Assembly (NCBI RefSeq): GCF_000187465.1 | Contig: NZ_GL732439.1 | Span: 1,260,632-1,324,631, forward strand | From: Streptococcus infantis ATCC 700779 | GTDB taxonomy: Bacteria > Bacillota > Bacilli > Lactobacillales > Streptococcaceae | Direction of reading: 5' to 3' | DNA length: 64,000 nucleotides | In this document: piece after piece, positions 21,118 through 31,087 of the stretch | Position numbering within the stretch: position 1 is the stretch's first letter | How the letters are laid out: each line of letters begins with the position of its first letter | Translations under genes and position numbers: made by a program | Notes under the pieces: generated by a model | Seen by the model: the letters and a program-made list of their open reading frames with translations, nothing else | Told to the model about the DNA's origin: nothing | The model's database searches: none

Positions 21118-21858
21118 CTACTTCTGCGCGACGAAAAACCAACGGGTGCTAGTTTCTGTTGGATCCTTATCTTCAAAGTCAGCATAAAGCTTGAAGGACT
21201 TAAAACCAGCCTGTTCCAACAAGATATCATAGGTCAAGACCTCGTAAGTGCGCTCCTCATGCACTTCATCATGACGGCTAAAGGAACCGTCTGCTTCCTT
21301 GACAAAGAAAGTCAACTCATGGACGATAGAATGTGGTGCTGCATCCTCGTAGGTATCCCAGAGCATGGCAAAGTCTTCGGCATTTTCATGATAGGAATAG
21401 CCAGGAAAGACCTCATCTGTCTGGTAGGTCGAATGCACATCAAAGATGAAGACCCCGTCCTCATTGAGAGCATTATAGACTTCTTTAAAGACATCCCCTA
21501 CTTCCACCTCGTCCTGCATATAGCAGATTGAATCCGAATAACAAGTCACAAAGTCGTATTTACCAGCCTTGGATAAATCCAGCATATTGCCTTCAATAAA
21601 ATCAATCTTTTGCTTGGCTGAAGCCGCTCTCTTTTCAGCAATCTTCAACATATCCGCACTCAAGTCAAGTCCAGTCACATCAAAACCAGCTTGGGAAAAG
21701 CGTACAGACTGAATTCCTGTCCCACAAGCCAATTCCAAGAGTCTCTTTCTTTCCTTAGTCTTAGGCAGATGACGGAGGGAAAAGTCCGTCCATTTGTCGT
21801 ATAAACTATCATCCATAACTGCATCATAGACCGCTGCAAACGTTTCATAAGTCGCCAT
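21118..21858 (-). CDS. yqeM: Class I SAM-dependent methyltransferase (YqeM type)
   Basis: A 246-residue protein with the methyltransferase Rossmann motifs: LLELACGTGIQSVRF for SAM binding, VTGLDLSADMLKIA, and VTCYSDSICYM. The substrate is unknown. In Firmicutes it closes the yqeG-yqeH-yhbY-nadD-yqeK-rsfS-yqeM cluster, so a role near ribosome assembly or tRNA is plausible but unproven. Here an AT-rich HNH-domain gene separates it from rsfS. Its start lies six bases after that gene's stop, and only a weak ribosome site (GTGAG) is present, inside the end of the inserted gene. Confidence 0.88.
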   Translation of the reverse strand: MATYETFAAVYDAVMDDSLYDKWTDFSLRHLPKTKERKRLLELACGTGIQSVRFSQAGFDVTGLDLSADMLKIAEKRAASAKQKIDFIEGNMLDLSKAGKYDFVTCYSDSICYMQDEVEVGDVFKEVYNALNEDGVFIFDVHSTYQTDEVFPGYSYHENAEDFAMLWDTYEDAAPHSIVHELTFFVKEADGSFSRHDEVHEERTYEVLTYDILLEQAGFKSFKLYADFEDKDPTETSTRWFFVAQK

Positions 21859-21864
21859 AATTTT

Positions 21865-22299
21865 TTACTCACTTTTAAAATATTTCTTTAATAGTTGTTC
21901 ATTCACTTCTAATATATTAGGAATCATATTCTTACATAAAAAAACATCTTTTCCTATTTTTAAATCAATTGTTTCAGTATCATTATTTATATTTATTAAA
22001 GTTAGCATATTGCTTAATTCAGTATATTTAACCTTATAATACTTGCGAGGCGGTTCTTTTCTAACTTGTCCAATATTTGACTCTCTGAATTGATTAGTTT
22101 TAGCCGTGATAATAGTATGTTTATTCTTGCTGATGAGCAATAAATTTCCTATACTGTCCACCTCTTGTTTTGAAACTAAACCCTTTTCTGCTTCATTCCA
22201 TTCAATAATATGGTGAATTTCATTTTCGATTGTATTATACTTCTCATCTATATTGTGCTTCTTAAAATATTGTACTCTTAATTTATTTTTTCTATTCAT
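21865..22299 (-). CDS. HNH-endonuclease-like protein, AT-rich insertion
   Basis: A 144-residue protein with an HNH-like core: His29-His30 in EIHHIIEWNEAEKG, Asn52 in SIGNLLLISKNK, and His61 in KHTIITAKTN. The spacing fits the His-Asn-His metal finger of nucleases, without zinc-binding cysteine pairs. The rest is not recognised. Two consecutive 60-base lines inside the gene (21901-22020) hold only 12 and 11 G/C, far below the neighbours, which suggests acquisition by transfer. It sits 30 bases past a terminator after rsfS and directly before yqeM. The ribosome site is poor. It could be an orphan nuclease, a fragment of a larger defence or toxin protein, or a degenerate homing-type enzyme. Confidence 0.65.
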   Translation of the reverse strand: MNRKNKLRVQYFKKHNIDEKYNTIENEIHHIIEWNEAEKGLVSKQEVDSIGNLLLISKNKHTIITAKTNQFRESNIGQVRKEPPRKYYKVKYTELSNMLTLININNDTETIDLKIGKDVFLCKNMIPNILEVNEQLLKKYFKSE

Positions 22300-22330
22300 T
22301 TATAAATTCCAATTCATTCTCCCGAAAATA

Positions 22331-22354
22331 GCCCAGTCAATAAGTTGACTGAGC
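22331..22354 (-). terminator. Terminator after rsfS
   Basis: Ten-bp stem (22331-22340 with 22345-22354, loop TAAG; one T-G pair) followed by TATTTTC on the minus strand. The position suggests that yqeM and the genes beyond may be partly uncoupled from rsfS. Confidence 0.6.
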
Positions 22355-22394
22355 CAAATCTAAAAAAAGTCGATACTAAGATATAGTTCATCTA

Positions 22395-22748
<354 letters not shown>

Positions 22749-23342
22749 TTAGTCCTCTTTCAAATAGTGCACATAGGCGTTATAGGTTTCAAGGGTTTGG
22801 GGATAGATAGGCAATCCCTGGCGAGCCAAATGTTCCACAGTGCGAGCTGTTTCATAGGCTACCGCCTTATTGAGTGACATACTTGCAATCTCACGCGCCT
22901 GGTCCACCCCTGGAAAGGCACGATTATGCTCGATGTAGTCTGCGACGTAGATAACCTTATCAAGGTCCGTCATCTGACCAGCTCCGACTGTATGGATTTC
23001 AATAGCTCGTAGGATTTCAGAATCTTTCAAATCCAAATCTTCCTGAATCTTGCAGATCCCGACCATGCCATGCCAGACATTATTGCCCCAGTTTTTAAGG
23101 TCTGGATCTAGTTGATAACGATCTATCAAGTCTAAAAACTCTTGATCTGACAGCTTCTTGGCATAGTCATGAAGGAGGCCTGCTAGACCTGCTTTCTCAC
23201 TATCCACACCAAAGCGCTGAGCCAATTCTATGGCTGCACGCTCTACACCCAGACAATGGGTTAGACGTTTTTCAGGTAGGAGCTCTGCCATTTTTTCCAA
23301 CAATTCTTCACGCGAACAGTTGATATAGTCTTGGTATGCCAT
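22749..23342 (-). CDS. yqeK: HD-domain diadenosine-tetraphosphatase family protein YqeK
   Basis: HD hydrolase of 197 residues with metal-binding blocks TLxHCLGV-like [12 protein letters not shown] and [12 protein letters not shown]. The B. subtilis and streptococcal family members hydrolyse diadenosine tetraphosphate symmetrically. Its start shares one base with the nadD stop (TGATG). It is part of the nadD-yqeK-rsfS cassette. Confidence 0.9.
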   Translation of the reverse strand: MAYQDYINCSREELLEKMAELLPEKRLTHCLGVERAAIELAQRFGVDSEKAGLAGLLHDYAKKLSDQEFLDLIDRYQLDPDLKNWGNNVWHGMVGICKIQEDLDLKDSEILRAIEIHTVGAGQMTDLDKVIYVADYIEHNRAFPGVDQAREIASMSLNKAVAYETARTVEHLARQGLPIYPQTLETYNAYVHYLKED

Positions 23343-23971
23343 CAGTAAAGCCCCTCTTTCTCAATATAGTCTAGCACTGGTTTTGGCAAGAGAAAGTTAG
23401 GGGTGCGACCTTGGGCGATGAAATCACGCACCATACTGGATGAAATATCCATGAGAGGCACATCCACCCAGATGACTGGATAAGAAGTCCCTGCCTTGTA
23501 ACGCGGACGCTGAACCCCTACAAACTGAACGAGATCAACCAGTTCATCAATTCTATACCACTTAGGCAGATAGTCTACCATGTCAGCACCGATGATAAAG
23601 TAATAATCTGTATCTGGATTCTTCTCTGTCAAAATCTTCATGGTGTCGTAGGTGTAGGAAATTCCCTTGCGCTCTAGCTCAATGGTCTCAATAGCTAAAC
23701 CTTCGATTCCATCGATAGCCAATTCAAGCATCTTGAGGCGGTGGTGTTCAGAAATGGTTTCCTTTTTGTCTACGTGAGGTGGTTGGTATTCAGGCATGAG
23801 CAGAACTTGATCCAATCCCAACTGTTGGCGCACTTGGTCTGCCACGATCAGGTGGGCGTTGTGAACAGGGTTAAAATTTCCCCCTAAGATTCCAACTTGC
23901 TTACGTTTTTTATCCTTGATTTCTGGCTCTAACTCCACTTTTGTAAAGGGAGTTAATAATTCGATTGCCAT
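23342..23971 (-). CDS. nadD: Nicotinate-nucleotide adenylyltransferase
   Basis: Makes deamido-NAD from nicotinate mononucleotide and ATP. It has 209 residues with the nucleotidyltransferase motif [19 protein letters not shown] and the C-terminal [14 protein letters not shown]. An extra 25 or so residues precede the core, as in other streptococcal copies. The ribosome site AAAGGAG is at the proper distance. It lies between yhbY and yqeK, the conserved order. Confidence 0.95.
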   Translation of the reverse strand: MAIELLTPFTKVELEPEIKDKKRKQVGILGGNFNPVHNAHLIVADQVRQQLGLDQVLLMPEYQPPHVDKKETISEHHRLKMLELAIDGIEGLAIETIELERKGISYTYDTMKILTEKNPDTDYYFIIGADMVDYLPKWYRIDELVDLVQFVGVQRPRYKAGTSYPVIWVDVPLMDISSSMVRDFIAQGRTPNFLLPKPVLDYIEKEGLY

Positions 23972-24020
23972 AGGCTAATCTCCTTTAATCTTCTGTAAAA
24001 TACAGTTTGGGAGTATATTT

Positions 24021-24332
24021 TTAGATTTCTTTAACTTTTTTAGAGATCTTGCGATTTTCTTTCTTGCTTGATTGCTTATACAAAATCAAGATACGACCGA
24101 TTTTTTGGACTGTATCCACACCGATTTCTTCTTCCAAGATTTCAGCTACTTCGTGGATGTTTTCATCTGTGTTTTGTAAGAGAGTAACCTTGATCAATTC
24201 GCGGGCGTCAAGTGCCTGACGAACGCTGGTTTTGATTTGGTCGTTGAGTCCATTTTTCCCGATTTGGATGATGGGTTTGAGGGTGTGTGCCTGGCTGTTG
24301 AGGAAGGCACGTTGTTTCGATGTTAATGACAT
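24021..24332 (-). CDS. yhbY: YhbY-family (CRM domain) RNA-binding protein
   Basis: Small CRM-domain protein associated with pre-50S ribosomes; 103 residues with the family signature PIIQIGKNGLNDQIK and GxxIVLYR-like GRILILYKQSS. In related bacteria yqeH and yhbY lie close together (often with aroE between). Here a 209-base hairpin-rich repeat separates them. Confidence 0.92.
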   Translation of the reverse strand: MSLTSKQRAFLNSQAHTLKPIIQIGKNGLNDQIKTSVRQALDARELIKVTLLQNTDENIHEVAEILEEEIGVDTVQKIGRILILYKQSSKKENRKISKKVKEI

Positions 24333-24361
24333 ATTTTCTTCCTTTTTTGATAGTTATTTTA

Positions 24362-24527
24362 GGTGGTGGGGGACGGTCGGAACTAATTTCCCAAAGATTT
24401 CATCTTTGAAAAATGGATTTCCAGACCTCACAATTGAGCCTAGGTCTCAATTGTGCCCCTTGCCAATCTATAGATTGGCAATCACACCACGGCAATAACT
24501 ATCTCTACATGAGCTCACTTTGTTCGC
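24362..24527 (+). repeat. Structured intergenic repeat, copy 1 (hairpin array)
   Basis: Fills most of the 209-base gap between yqeH and yhbY. An outer stem GTGGTG/CACCAC (24363-24368 with 24485-24490) encloses three hairpins: 24392-24398 with 24402-24408, 24429-24438 with 24446-24455, and a perfect 22-base palindrome at 24460-24481. The edges match copy 2 at 42960-43178: GTG..GGACGG near the left, and ACCAC..GGC then AGCTCACTTTGTTCGC at the right, the last 22 bases past the outer stem in both copies. I do not recognise it as BOX, RUP or SPRITE. No protein is encoded. Confidence 0.6.
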
Positions 24528-24541
24528 TCAGTGATTTTATT

Positions 24542-25648
24542 TTAAATAATTGCTTTTCGTGTGACGACTGCGACGCCTTCTGGTGCCCAGACGGCTACTT
24601 TGGCACTTCCTGTTACACGAATCCAGCCTAGTCCTGAGATAACGAGGTCTGTCTTATCCTTGATAGTAAAGACATGTTGGACCAGTTTTGGAAAATCTTC
24701 TTTTTCCTTGCTATTTGGTGGTGTAAGAAGGGTTCCAAGGTGCTTGTCGTAGAAAGCACTAGCTCCTTCAAGCTTGGTACGATGAAGTTTGAGTTCATTA
24801 TCAAAGAAAGCTGTGAAACCTTGCTTTTCTCCTGCAATGAAATCAAATCGTCCCAAACCTCCTAAAAAGAGGGTTTGCTCAGGATTGAGCTGGTAGGTTT
24901 TAGGTTTGATTTCCTTTTTAGGACTGACATACTTGAGGTTTTTGGCCGTCAAGTAGTGGGCCATCTGATGACGATGAATAATTCCCGGTGTATCATAGAT
25001 ATAAGAACCATCATCAAGTGGAATCTCAATCTTGTCCAAGGTTGTCCCTGGGAAACGTGATGTTGTGATGACGTTCTGGTCACCCGTAATTTCCTGGATA
25101 ATAGCATTGATAAGAGTTGATTTCCCAACATTGGTAACCCCAACTACATAGACGTCACGACCCTTACGATAGTGCTCAATTTTATCAATGACTTCCTTGA
25201 TAGCATGCTTGTTTTGGGCTGAAGTCAAGACGACATCAACAAGACGTAGACCTTCTTCGTGGGCACGTTCCATGAGCCATTGACTAATCTTACCAGGCTT
25301 AACAGACTTAGGAAGGATGTCTTTTTTATTTCCAACCAAGAGAACATCATTTCCTGATACAAAACGAGGCAAGCCTGGGATAACAGAGCCATTAAAGTCA
25401 AAGATATCAATAACATTGACCACCAAGGCATCACTGTCTCCCACCTCGTGCAAGAGTTTGAGGAAATCATCATCCGTCAGTTGCACATCTGTGATTTCAT
25501 TGTAATGACGAAGACGGAAACAACGTTGACAATAAACTTCACCAGTTTCCAAACCTTTTTCGAGTGCTGACTGAGGCGTAAAGCCTAGACCGGTCTTATC
25601 TGTCGTCTGAATGGTTGCTCCACAGCCAATACAGAGAATTTCTTCCAT
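24542..25648 (-). CDS. yqeH: Ribosome biogenesis GTPase YqeH
   Basis: Circularly permuted GTPase needed for 30S assembly. It has 368 residues. An N-terminal zinc finger (CIGCGA ... CQRCFRLRHYNEI) precedes the GTPase motifs in permuted order: G4 NKKD, then G1 GVTNVGKSTLIN, then G3 DTPG. The C-terminal domain is RNA-binding. It starts three bases after yqeG and is followed by the structured repeat, then yhbY. Confidence 0.95.
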   Translation of the reverse strand: MEEILCIGCGATIQTTDKTGLGFTPQSALEKGLETGEVYCQRCFRLRHYNEITDVQLTDDDFLKLLHEVGDSDALVVNVIDIFDFNGSVIPGLPRFVSGNDVLLVGNKKDILPKSVKPGKISQWLMERAHEEGLRLVDVVLTSAQNKHAIKEVIDKIEHYRKGRDVYVVGVTNVGKSTLINAIIQEITGDQNVITTSRFPGTTLDKIEIPLDDGSYIYDTPGIIHRHQMAHYLTAKNLKYVSPKKEIKPKTYQLNPEQTLFLGGLGRFDFIAGEKQGFTAFFDNELKLHRTKLEGASAFYDKHLGTLLTPPNSKEKEDFPKLVQHVFTIKDKTDLVISGLGWIRVTGSAKVAVWAPEGVAVVTRKAII

Positions 25649-25650
25649 AG

Positions 25651-26178
25651 TTAGATTCCTTTTTTATATGTGATAGGCCCGTACTTTTCAGTGATTTGTT
25701 TTATGACACGACGCTCACGAGCGCGGTTAATCTGTGTTTTGATAGAGTCATGCTGAACTAAGGGCTTGACCAAAATCGAACGAATCCCAGCACGGTGAGC
25801 CGCTCGAATATCCGTCATGAGCTGATCTCCAACCATGACCACTTCGTTTTTCTCATAGTGGAATTCCTTCATGGCGCGGTCAATCCCGAAAGTAAAGGGC
25901 TTCAAAGCCCAATAAACATAGTCAATCCCAAATTTTTCAACCGCACGTTGAACTCTTTTTTTAGAGTTGTTAGATACTACGATAATGCGAATACCTGCAT
26001 CACGAAGGTCATGTAACCATTGCTTCATCTCTGGAGTCCCATCAGGATTATTCCAAGCAATCAGAGTGTTGTCCAAATCCACCAAAACAGCTTTGATCCC
26101 TTGGTTTTTCAGGCTTTGGACTGTCAAATCATAAACTGCTTCTACAGCAAAGTCTGGCATGTAATTTTCAATCGCCAT
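25651..26178 (-). CDS. yqeG: HAD-family phosphatase YqeG
   Basis: HAD hydrolase, subfamily IIIA, of 175 residues. Motif I is VLVDLDNTLIAWN, motif II VVSNNSKKRVQRAV, motif III Lys in LKPFTFGIDRAMK, and motif IV MVGDQLMTDIRAA. The substrate is unknown; the family member is close to phosphatidylglycerophosphate phosphatases. First gene of the yqeG-yqeH cluster, with a strong ribosome site (GAAGGAG). CorA precedes it by 16 bases and may be cotranscribed. Confidence 0.9.
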   Translation of the reverse strand: MAIENYMPDFAVEAVYDLTVQSLKNQGIKAVLVDLDNTLIAWNNPDGTPEMKQWLHDLRDAGIRIIVVSNNSKKRVQRAVEKFGIDYVYWALKPFTFGIDRAMKEFHYEKNEVVMVGDQLMTDIRAAHRAGIRSILVKPLVQHDSIKTQINRARERRVIKQITEKYGPITYKKGI

Positions 26179-26194
26179 TCTGGCTCCTTCTCTT

Positions 26195-27100
26195 TTATTT
26201 TCTAGTAATTTTCTTCAGCCATTGAGATAAGGCTGCCCATAAAATCAAGCTAGCCATTAAGATATAAATCCAAGCATTTGGCTCTTCTGTAAATGGTAGA
26301 GGAACATTCATTCCGAAGAAACCTGTAATAACCGCAAGTACTGCTAGTAAAACGGAGATAATAGTCAAAATTGTCAAACTATCATTCAGGTTATTGTTTA
26401 GGATGTTGTTGTAAGAAGAAGAGAGTTGTTGCAAGACTTGAGAAATCAAGTCTGTCATAGACACCAACTGATGGGCTTCAATCATGGCATCATCAAACTG
26501 CTCTCGTTCGACATCATTAAATCTCCGATAAAGAGCATGGCTCTGGATATGTTCCAAGAGGAGTCGATTTTGTTTTGCCGCTGCCGTTAAGTAAACCATA
26601 CCAGTCTCCAAGTCGGAAAGAGCAAAGAGATTTTTCTTGGTTGTTCTCTGACGAAGTAAGCTGTTGACTTCATCTTTACTCTTATCCATCTTTTCAATGA
26701 TTGGATAATAGGCGTTACTAATGATTTCTAGACTAGCAAAAAGAAATTTGTAAATAGAAATCGACTCATGGCTATCCAGATAAGCTAACATCTGATCAAT
26801 GACATAAGCATTCTTATGGTTGCTGATGGTAATCATTCGTTTGTTTTCAACGATAAAGGTCATGGGAATCGCTTCATAGTAATCCTTGTCTTTTTCTAAG
26901 TCCAGAACATTGTAGATAAAGGTCACAGTCCCATTCTCACGGTTGTAATCCATATGGGCACGTTCATTTTTATCCAGCGCATATTCGATGGTTTCCTTAT
27001 CCAATCCGTAGATTTCAGATAAATCTTCAAGATTTTTAATTTTTTCTACATCTAGATTGATCCAGACACAACCATTTCCTAATTGCTCATCTAAAAACAT
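26195..27100 (-). CDS. corA: CorA-family divalent cation transporter
   Basis: Magnesium/cobalt-type channel of the inner membrane. It has 301 residues: a large cytoplasmic N-terminal funnel and two C-terminal membrane helices, the first ending in the selectivity motif GMN (FFGMNVPLPF). The short charged tail is QWLKKITRK. The start has AAAGGAG upstream. Family members with this length carry Mg2+; the actual ion is not determined by sequence. Confidence 0.9.
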   Translation of the reverse strand: MFLDEQLGNGCVWINLDVEKIKNLEDLSEIYGLDKETIEYALDKNERAHMDYNRENGTVTFIYNVLDLEKDKDYYEAIPMTFIVENKRMITISNHKNAYVIDQMLAYLDSHESISIYKFLFASLEIISNAYYPIIEKMDKSKDEVNSLLRQRTTKKNLFALSDLETGMVYLTAAAKQNRLLLEHIQSHALYRRFNDVEREQFDDAMIEAHQLVSMTDLISQVLQQLSSSYNNILNNNLNDSLTILTIISVLLAVLAVITGFFGMNVPLPFTEEPNAWIYILMASLILWAALSQWLKKITRK

Positions 27101-27151
27101 CGTTTCTCCTTTACCAAACTCTTTCTATTGTACCATAAAAGAGGTAAAATT

Positions 27152-27718
27152 TCAGTTCTCTTCTTTCCTTGAAAAATTGCTGACAACCGTGATACTTCTA
27201 TTGGGAACAAAGTGAAGGACTTCATCCTCACTGCGCAGTTGAGTCGTACGAATACCGACACTCACAACCTTACCAGAGATTGTAATCGGTCCATTCGTAA
27301 ACTCAACTTGATCTCCAACATCTAACTGGCGTTCAAAGAGGATGAAAAAGCCATTAACCACATCCGATAAAAAGCCTTGAGCCCCCATCCCTATTGCCAC
27401 CCCAGCAATCCCAGCACCTGCCAGTAGACTTGATACAGGTAAGCCTAGAGTAGATAAAACAAAGTAGAGTAAAAAGAAATAGAGAGTGTAGTTCAAAATA
27501 TTTTCAATCAATCTAGAAATTGTCTTTTGGCGCGCCTCATCTTTCTGGGAAAATTTTAAGGATGGTTTAACGACTCTTTTCACAACTTGATGGAGAATTA
27601 TTTTAACGATATAAAAGACAATAAAAAGAAGGACTAGAGAGACTGATTTTGAAAACAACTCTTCTAGAATACTGCTGATATTTAACTTATCGATATAATT
27701 TTGAATAAATGTTGGCAT
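27152..27718 (-). CDS. Small-conductance mechanosensitive channel (MscS family)
   Basis: Membrane protein of 188 residues with two or three N-terminal helices and the MscS pore segment ([20 protein letters not shown]), followed by the beta domain ([15 protein letters not shown]). The C-terminal domain is short, as in minimal YkuT-like channels. The start MPTFIQNY was chosen for its AAGGAG site; the frame is open seven codons further without one. Role: release of solutes during hypo-osmotic shock, inferred from family. Confidence 0.88.
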   Translation of the reverse strand: MPTFIQNYIDKLNISSILEELFSKSVSLVLLFIVFYIVKIILHQVVKRVVKPSLKFSQKDEARQKTISRLIENILNYTLYFFLLYFVLSTLGLPVSSLLAGAGIAGVAIGMGAQGFLSDVVNGFFILFERQLDVGDQVEFTNGPITISGKVVSVGIRTTQLRSEDEVLHFVPNRSITVVSNFSRKEEN

Positions 27719-27808
27719 AGTAAGCTCCTTTCCTAACATTATACCATAAAACGATATCTGAACCAGCTTGGTAAATATTCATTCTGCCTATACTATTATT
27801 AGATTCAC

Positions 27809-27837
27809 TTGATTTCAAAACATATTTATACTATAAT
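27809..27837 (+). promoter_or_regulatory. Promoter of the aromatic acid exporter-like gene
   Basis: TTGATT (27809-27814), a 17-base spacer and a perfect TATAAT (27832-27837), with a leader of about 105 bases before the start at 27949. No other gene is seen in the gap 27719-27948. Confidence 0.7.
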
Positions 27838-27948
27838 CAAACCACTACATGGAGAACAAATTATTTTCTCAATAACTCTCTTGGAATAGACCTTTCTACC
27901 TCATCTACTACCAAAACTTTAAAGCATTTATCTCAAGGAAAGTATTCT

Positions 27949-28917
27949 ATGTCTATCACACAACGCACTCTTAAACTAGTCCTAGCAACTTGTTTTGCTT
28001 GTTTACTAGCTTACTTTTTTGATTTGTCATCAGCTGTTTCAGCTGGTATCATTGCCATCTTGAGTCTTTCTGATACTCGAAGAAGCACGATCAAGCTAGC
28101 CCGCAATCGTCTTTTTTCAACTCTTCTAGCTCTCTTAGTTGGTGTTATAGCTTTCCAACTGACTGGCTATCATATCTGGAGCTTTGGACTTTACTTAGCA
28201 GTCTATGTTCCCCTTGCCTATAAACTGGGTTGGGAAATCGGAATCACTCCTAGTAGCGTCCTTGTTAGTCACCTTTTAGTCCAGCAATCAACTTCTCCCG
28301 AGCTGTTATTTAACGAAATGCTCCTTTTCCTCATCGGTACCAGTTTTGCTCTTCTAGTCAATCTCTATATGCCTTCACGTCAAAAAGAGATTCAGCTTTA
28401 TCATAGTCTTGTTGAAGAAAAACTCAGGGATGTTCTTCTACGGCTTTCTTACTATCTGAAAAGAGGAGATGGCCGTAATCAGGCTCAACTAGTCAACGAA
28501 CTTGATCAACTACTTGAGGATGCTCTTAAGTTAGTTTACCTCGATCACTCTGACCATCTCTTTCACCAGACAGATTATCATATTCACTACTTTGAGATGC
28601 GACAAAGACAAACGCGTATCTTAAGAAATATGGCTCAACAGATCAACACATGCCAACTAGCCGCTAGTGAGAGTTTGATTGTCGCTCAGCTCTTTTCAAA
28701 AACAGCTAGTCAATTGAGTCAAACCAATCCAGCCTATAACTTATTGAATGATATTGAGAGCTACCTAGAGGTGTTTCGCAATCGTTCTCTCCCTAAAACT
28801 AGAGAAGAGTTTGAGACACGGGCTACGCTTCTACAACTCTTTCGTGAATTAGAGCATTTTATCCAGATAAAAGTAGATTTCTACAACCGTTATTCTGACA
28901 AAAACAGTAACAAATAA
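27949..28917 (+). CDS. Aromatic acid exporter family (ArAE / DUF939) protein
   Basis: A 322-residue protein with four to five N-terminal membrane helices (about 10-140) and a soluble C-terminal half rich in helices, as in the ArAE_1/FUSC-like family. The conserved N-terminal pattern IAILSLSDTRRSTIKLARNR is present. A transport role for aromatic acids is by family name only. It is monocistronic, with its own consensus promoter and a strong terminator. Confidence 0.8.
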   Translation: MSITQRTLKLVLATCFACLLAYFFDLSSAVSAGIIAILSLSDTRRSTIKLARNRLFSTLLALLVGVIAFQLTGYHIWSFGLYLAVYVPLAYKLGWEIGITPSSVLVSHLLVQQSTSPELLFNEMLLFLIGTSFALLVNLYMPSRQKEIQLYHSLVEEKLRDVLLRLSYYLKRGDGRNQAQLVNELDQLLEDALKLVYLDHSDHLFHQTDYHIHYFEMRQRQTRILRNMAQQINTCQLAASESLIVAQLFSKTASQLSQTNPAYNLLNDIESYLEVFRNRSLPKTREEFETRATLLQLFRELEHFIQIKVDFYNRYSDKNSNK

Positions 28918-28918
28918 A

Positions 28919-28958
28919 AACTTCTATCGGCAACTCAGTTGCTGATAGAAGTTTTTTT
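28919..28958 (+). terminator. Bidirectional terminator
   Basis: Long stem of about 17 bp with one G-T pair (AACTTCTATCGGCAAC and its complement) followed by T7. It lies between this gene and the convergent small membrane protein gene. Confidence 0.85.
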
Positions 28959-28971
28959 GTTATGAATAGAT

Positions 28972-29226
28972 TTAATTTTCGCGCTTCTTTCGAATCGATA
29001 TGAGACTGATATCTCTCAAACTAAAGTAAGTAAGAGCCAGCATTCCCAATGTAATAAAGATTTCTGCTGGAAGTTGGAAAATCTGTAGGGCAGACAAGAG
29101 CAACAAGATTACGAGGGCAACAAGTCCAAAGACTAATATTACAACATTGACCGTCCCCTTGATACTTTGAGGTGTCGCAAATACATAGAGTAGTAATAAG
29201 AGTATCCCTATGATTAAATAGACCAT
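28972..29226 (-). CDS. Small membrane protein (DUF3165-like)
   Basis: An 84-residue protein with three hydrophobic segments (3-14, 26-46, 53-66) and a basic tail (SIRKKREN). It resembles the streptococcal DUF3165 family, function unknown. It lies 19 bases after typA on the same strand and ends at a bidirectional terminator, so it is probably the distal gene of a typA transcript. Call by family resemblance from memory only. Confidence 0.7.
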   Translation of the reverse strand: MVYLIIGILLLLLYVFATPQSIKGTVNVVILVFGLVALVILLLLSALQIFQLPAEIFITLGMLALTYFSLRDISLISIRKKREN

Positions 29227-29245
29227 CTTTATCTCTTTCTAGCTC

Positions 29246-31087
29246 TTATTCAGCTGATTTTTTCTTTTTGTTTGCTTTCTCACGCTCTGCCTTGTTAAGG
29301 ATTTGTTTACGCAAACGAATCGATTCAGGCGTTACTTCCATGTACTCATCGTCGTTCAAGAACTCAAGTGATTCTTCAAGAGTCAAGATACGAGGAGTTT
29401 TGATAACCGCTGTTTGGTCCTTAGTAGCAGAACGAACGTTAGTCATTTGTTTTGCTTTCGTGATATTAACAGTCAAGTCATTTTCACGAGAGTTTTCACC
29501 GATGATCATTCCTTCGTAAACCTCAGTACCTGGGTTAACAAAGATAGTACCACGTTCTTCGATAGACATGATAGAGTAAGTTGTAGCCTTACCAGCATCG
29601 ATCGAAACAAGGGCACCACGGTGACGTCCACCAATTTCCCCTGGAATCAATGGCAAGTATTGATCGAAGGTATGGTTCATGATCCCGTAACCACGAGTCA
29701 TTGACAAGAACTCAGTTGAGTATCCAATCAAACCACGCGCAGGAACTAGGAAGACCAAACGAGTTTGACCGTTACCTGTTGCAATCATATCCAACATTTC
29801 ACCCTTACGTTCAGAAAGGCTTTGGATAACAGATCCTTGGTATTCTTCTGGTGTGTCGATTTGCACGCGCTCAAATGGCTCACACTTCACACCATCGATT
29901 TCTTTGACGATAACTTCTGGACGAGATACTTGAAGCTCATAACCTTCACGACGCATAGTCTCGATGAGGATTGACAAGTGCAATTCCCCACGTCCTGAAA
30001 CTGTCCATTTATCTGGTGAGTCTGTTGGATCTACACGAAGAGATACGTCTGTTTGTAATTCTGCTTGCAAACGTTCTTCAACCTTACGAGAAGTCACCCA
30101 TTTACCTTCGCGACCAGCAAATGGTGAGTTGTTAACCAAGAAGGTCATTTGAAGAGTAGGTTCGTCGATGTGAAGAACTGGAAGAGCTTCAACTGCATCT
30201 GTTGGAGTGATTGTTTCCCCAACGAAGATGTCTTCCATACCTGATACGGCAATCAAGTCACCAGCCTTAGCTTCTTGGATTTCACGACGTTCCAAACCAA
30301 AGAAACCAAAGAGTTTTGTAACACGGAAGTTCTTAGTTGTACCATCCAATTTAGAAAGAGTAACTTGGTCCCCAACCTTAACTGTACCACGGAAGACACG
30401 TCCGATACCGATACGACCAACGAAATCATTGTAGTCCAAGAGTGACACTTGGAATTGAAGTGGCTCATCTGAGTTATCGATTGGAGCTGGAATGTGATCA
30501 ATAATGGTATCAAAGATTGGCGCCATAGTCTTTTCTTGGTCGGCTGGATCATCTGACAATGAAGATGTTCCGTTGATTGCTGAAGCATAGACTACTGGGA
30601 AGTCAAGCTGATCATCATCTGCACCAAGCTCGATGAAGAGTTCCAAAACTTCATCCACTACTTCTGCTGGACGAGCTGATGGTTTGTCAATTTTATTGAT
30701 AACAACGATTGGGACAAGGTCTTGTTCCAAAGCTTTTTTCAATACGAAACGAGTTTGAGGCATAGTACCTTCGTAAGAATCCACTACTAAGACTACACCA
30801 TCAACCATTTTCATGATACGTTCAACTTCTCCACCGAAGTCCGCGTGTCCTGGTGTGTCCATGATATTGATACGAGTTCCGTTGTAGGCAACTGCTGTAT
30901 TCTTCGCAAGGATGGTAATTCCACGCTCTTTTTCAATATCGTTTGAGTCCATTGCACGTTCAGCTAATTCTGTACGCGCATCAAGAGTTTCAGATTGTTT
31001 TAATAATTCGTCAACGAGGGTTGTTTTCCCGTGGTCGACGTGGGCGATAATCGCGATATTACGGATATCTTCTCTTAATTTTGTCAT
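29246..31087 (-). CDS. typA: Translational GTPase TypA/BipA
   Basis: EF-G-like GTPase that helps 50S assembly under stress. The 613-residue chain has G1 [16 protein letters not shown]3 [15 protein letters not shown]4 [10 protein letters not shown], and the C-terminal BipA-specific domain ([24 protein letters not shown]). The start [10 protein letters not shown] was chosen for AGAGGAAA; seven extra codons upstream lack a ribosome site. Monocistronic or with the small downstream membrane protein gene; divergent from rsuA. Confidence 0.95.
   Translation of the reverse strand: MTKLREDIRNIAIIAHVDHGKTTLVDELLKQSETLDARTELAERAMDSNDIEKERGITILAKNTAVAYNGTRINIMDTPGHADFGGEVERIMKMVDGVVLVVDSYEGTMPQTRFVLKKALEQDLVPIVVINKIDKPSARPAEVVDEVLELFIELGADDDQLDFPVVYASAINGTSSLSDDPADQEKTMAPIFDTIIDHIPAPIDNSDEPLQFQVSLLDYNDFVGRIGIGRVFRGTVKVGDQVTLSKLDGTTKNFRVTKLFGFFGLERREIQEAKAGDLIAVSGMEDIFVGETITPTDAVEALPVLHIDEPTLQMTFLVNNSPFAGREGKWVTSRKVEERLQAELQTDVSLRVDPTDSPDKWTVSGRGELHLSILIETMRREGYELQVSRPEVIVKEIDGVKCEPFERVQIDTPEEYQGSVIQSLSERKGEMLDMIATGNGQTRLVFLVPARGLIGYSTEFLSMTRGYGIMNHTFDQYLPLIPGEIGGRHRGALVSIDAGKATTYSIMSIEERGTIFVNPGTEVYEGMIIGENSRENDLTVNITKAKQMTNVRSATKDQTAVIKTPRILTLEESLEFLNDDEYMEVTPESIRLRKQILNKAEREKANKKKKSAE

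Noticed and set aside
21533..21540. Second TCCGAATA, combox-like
   Set aside because: It lies inside yqeM coding sequence on the wrong strand for any start and lacks a T tract.
24363..24490. Possible CRISPR-like repeats in the hairpin array
   Set aside because: The units are palindromes of different sequence and size, not regular direct repeats with spacers.
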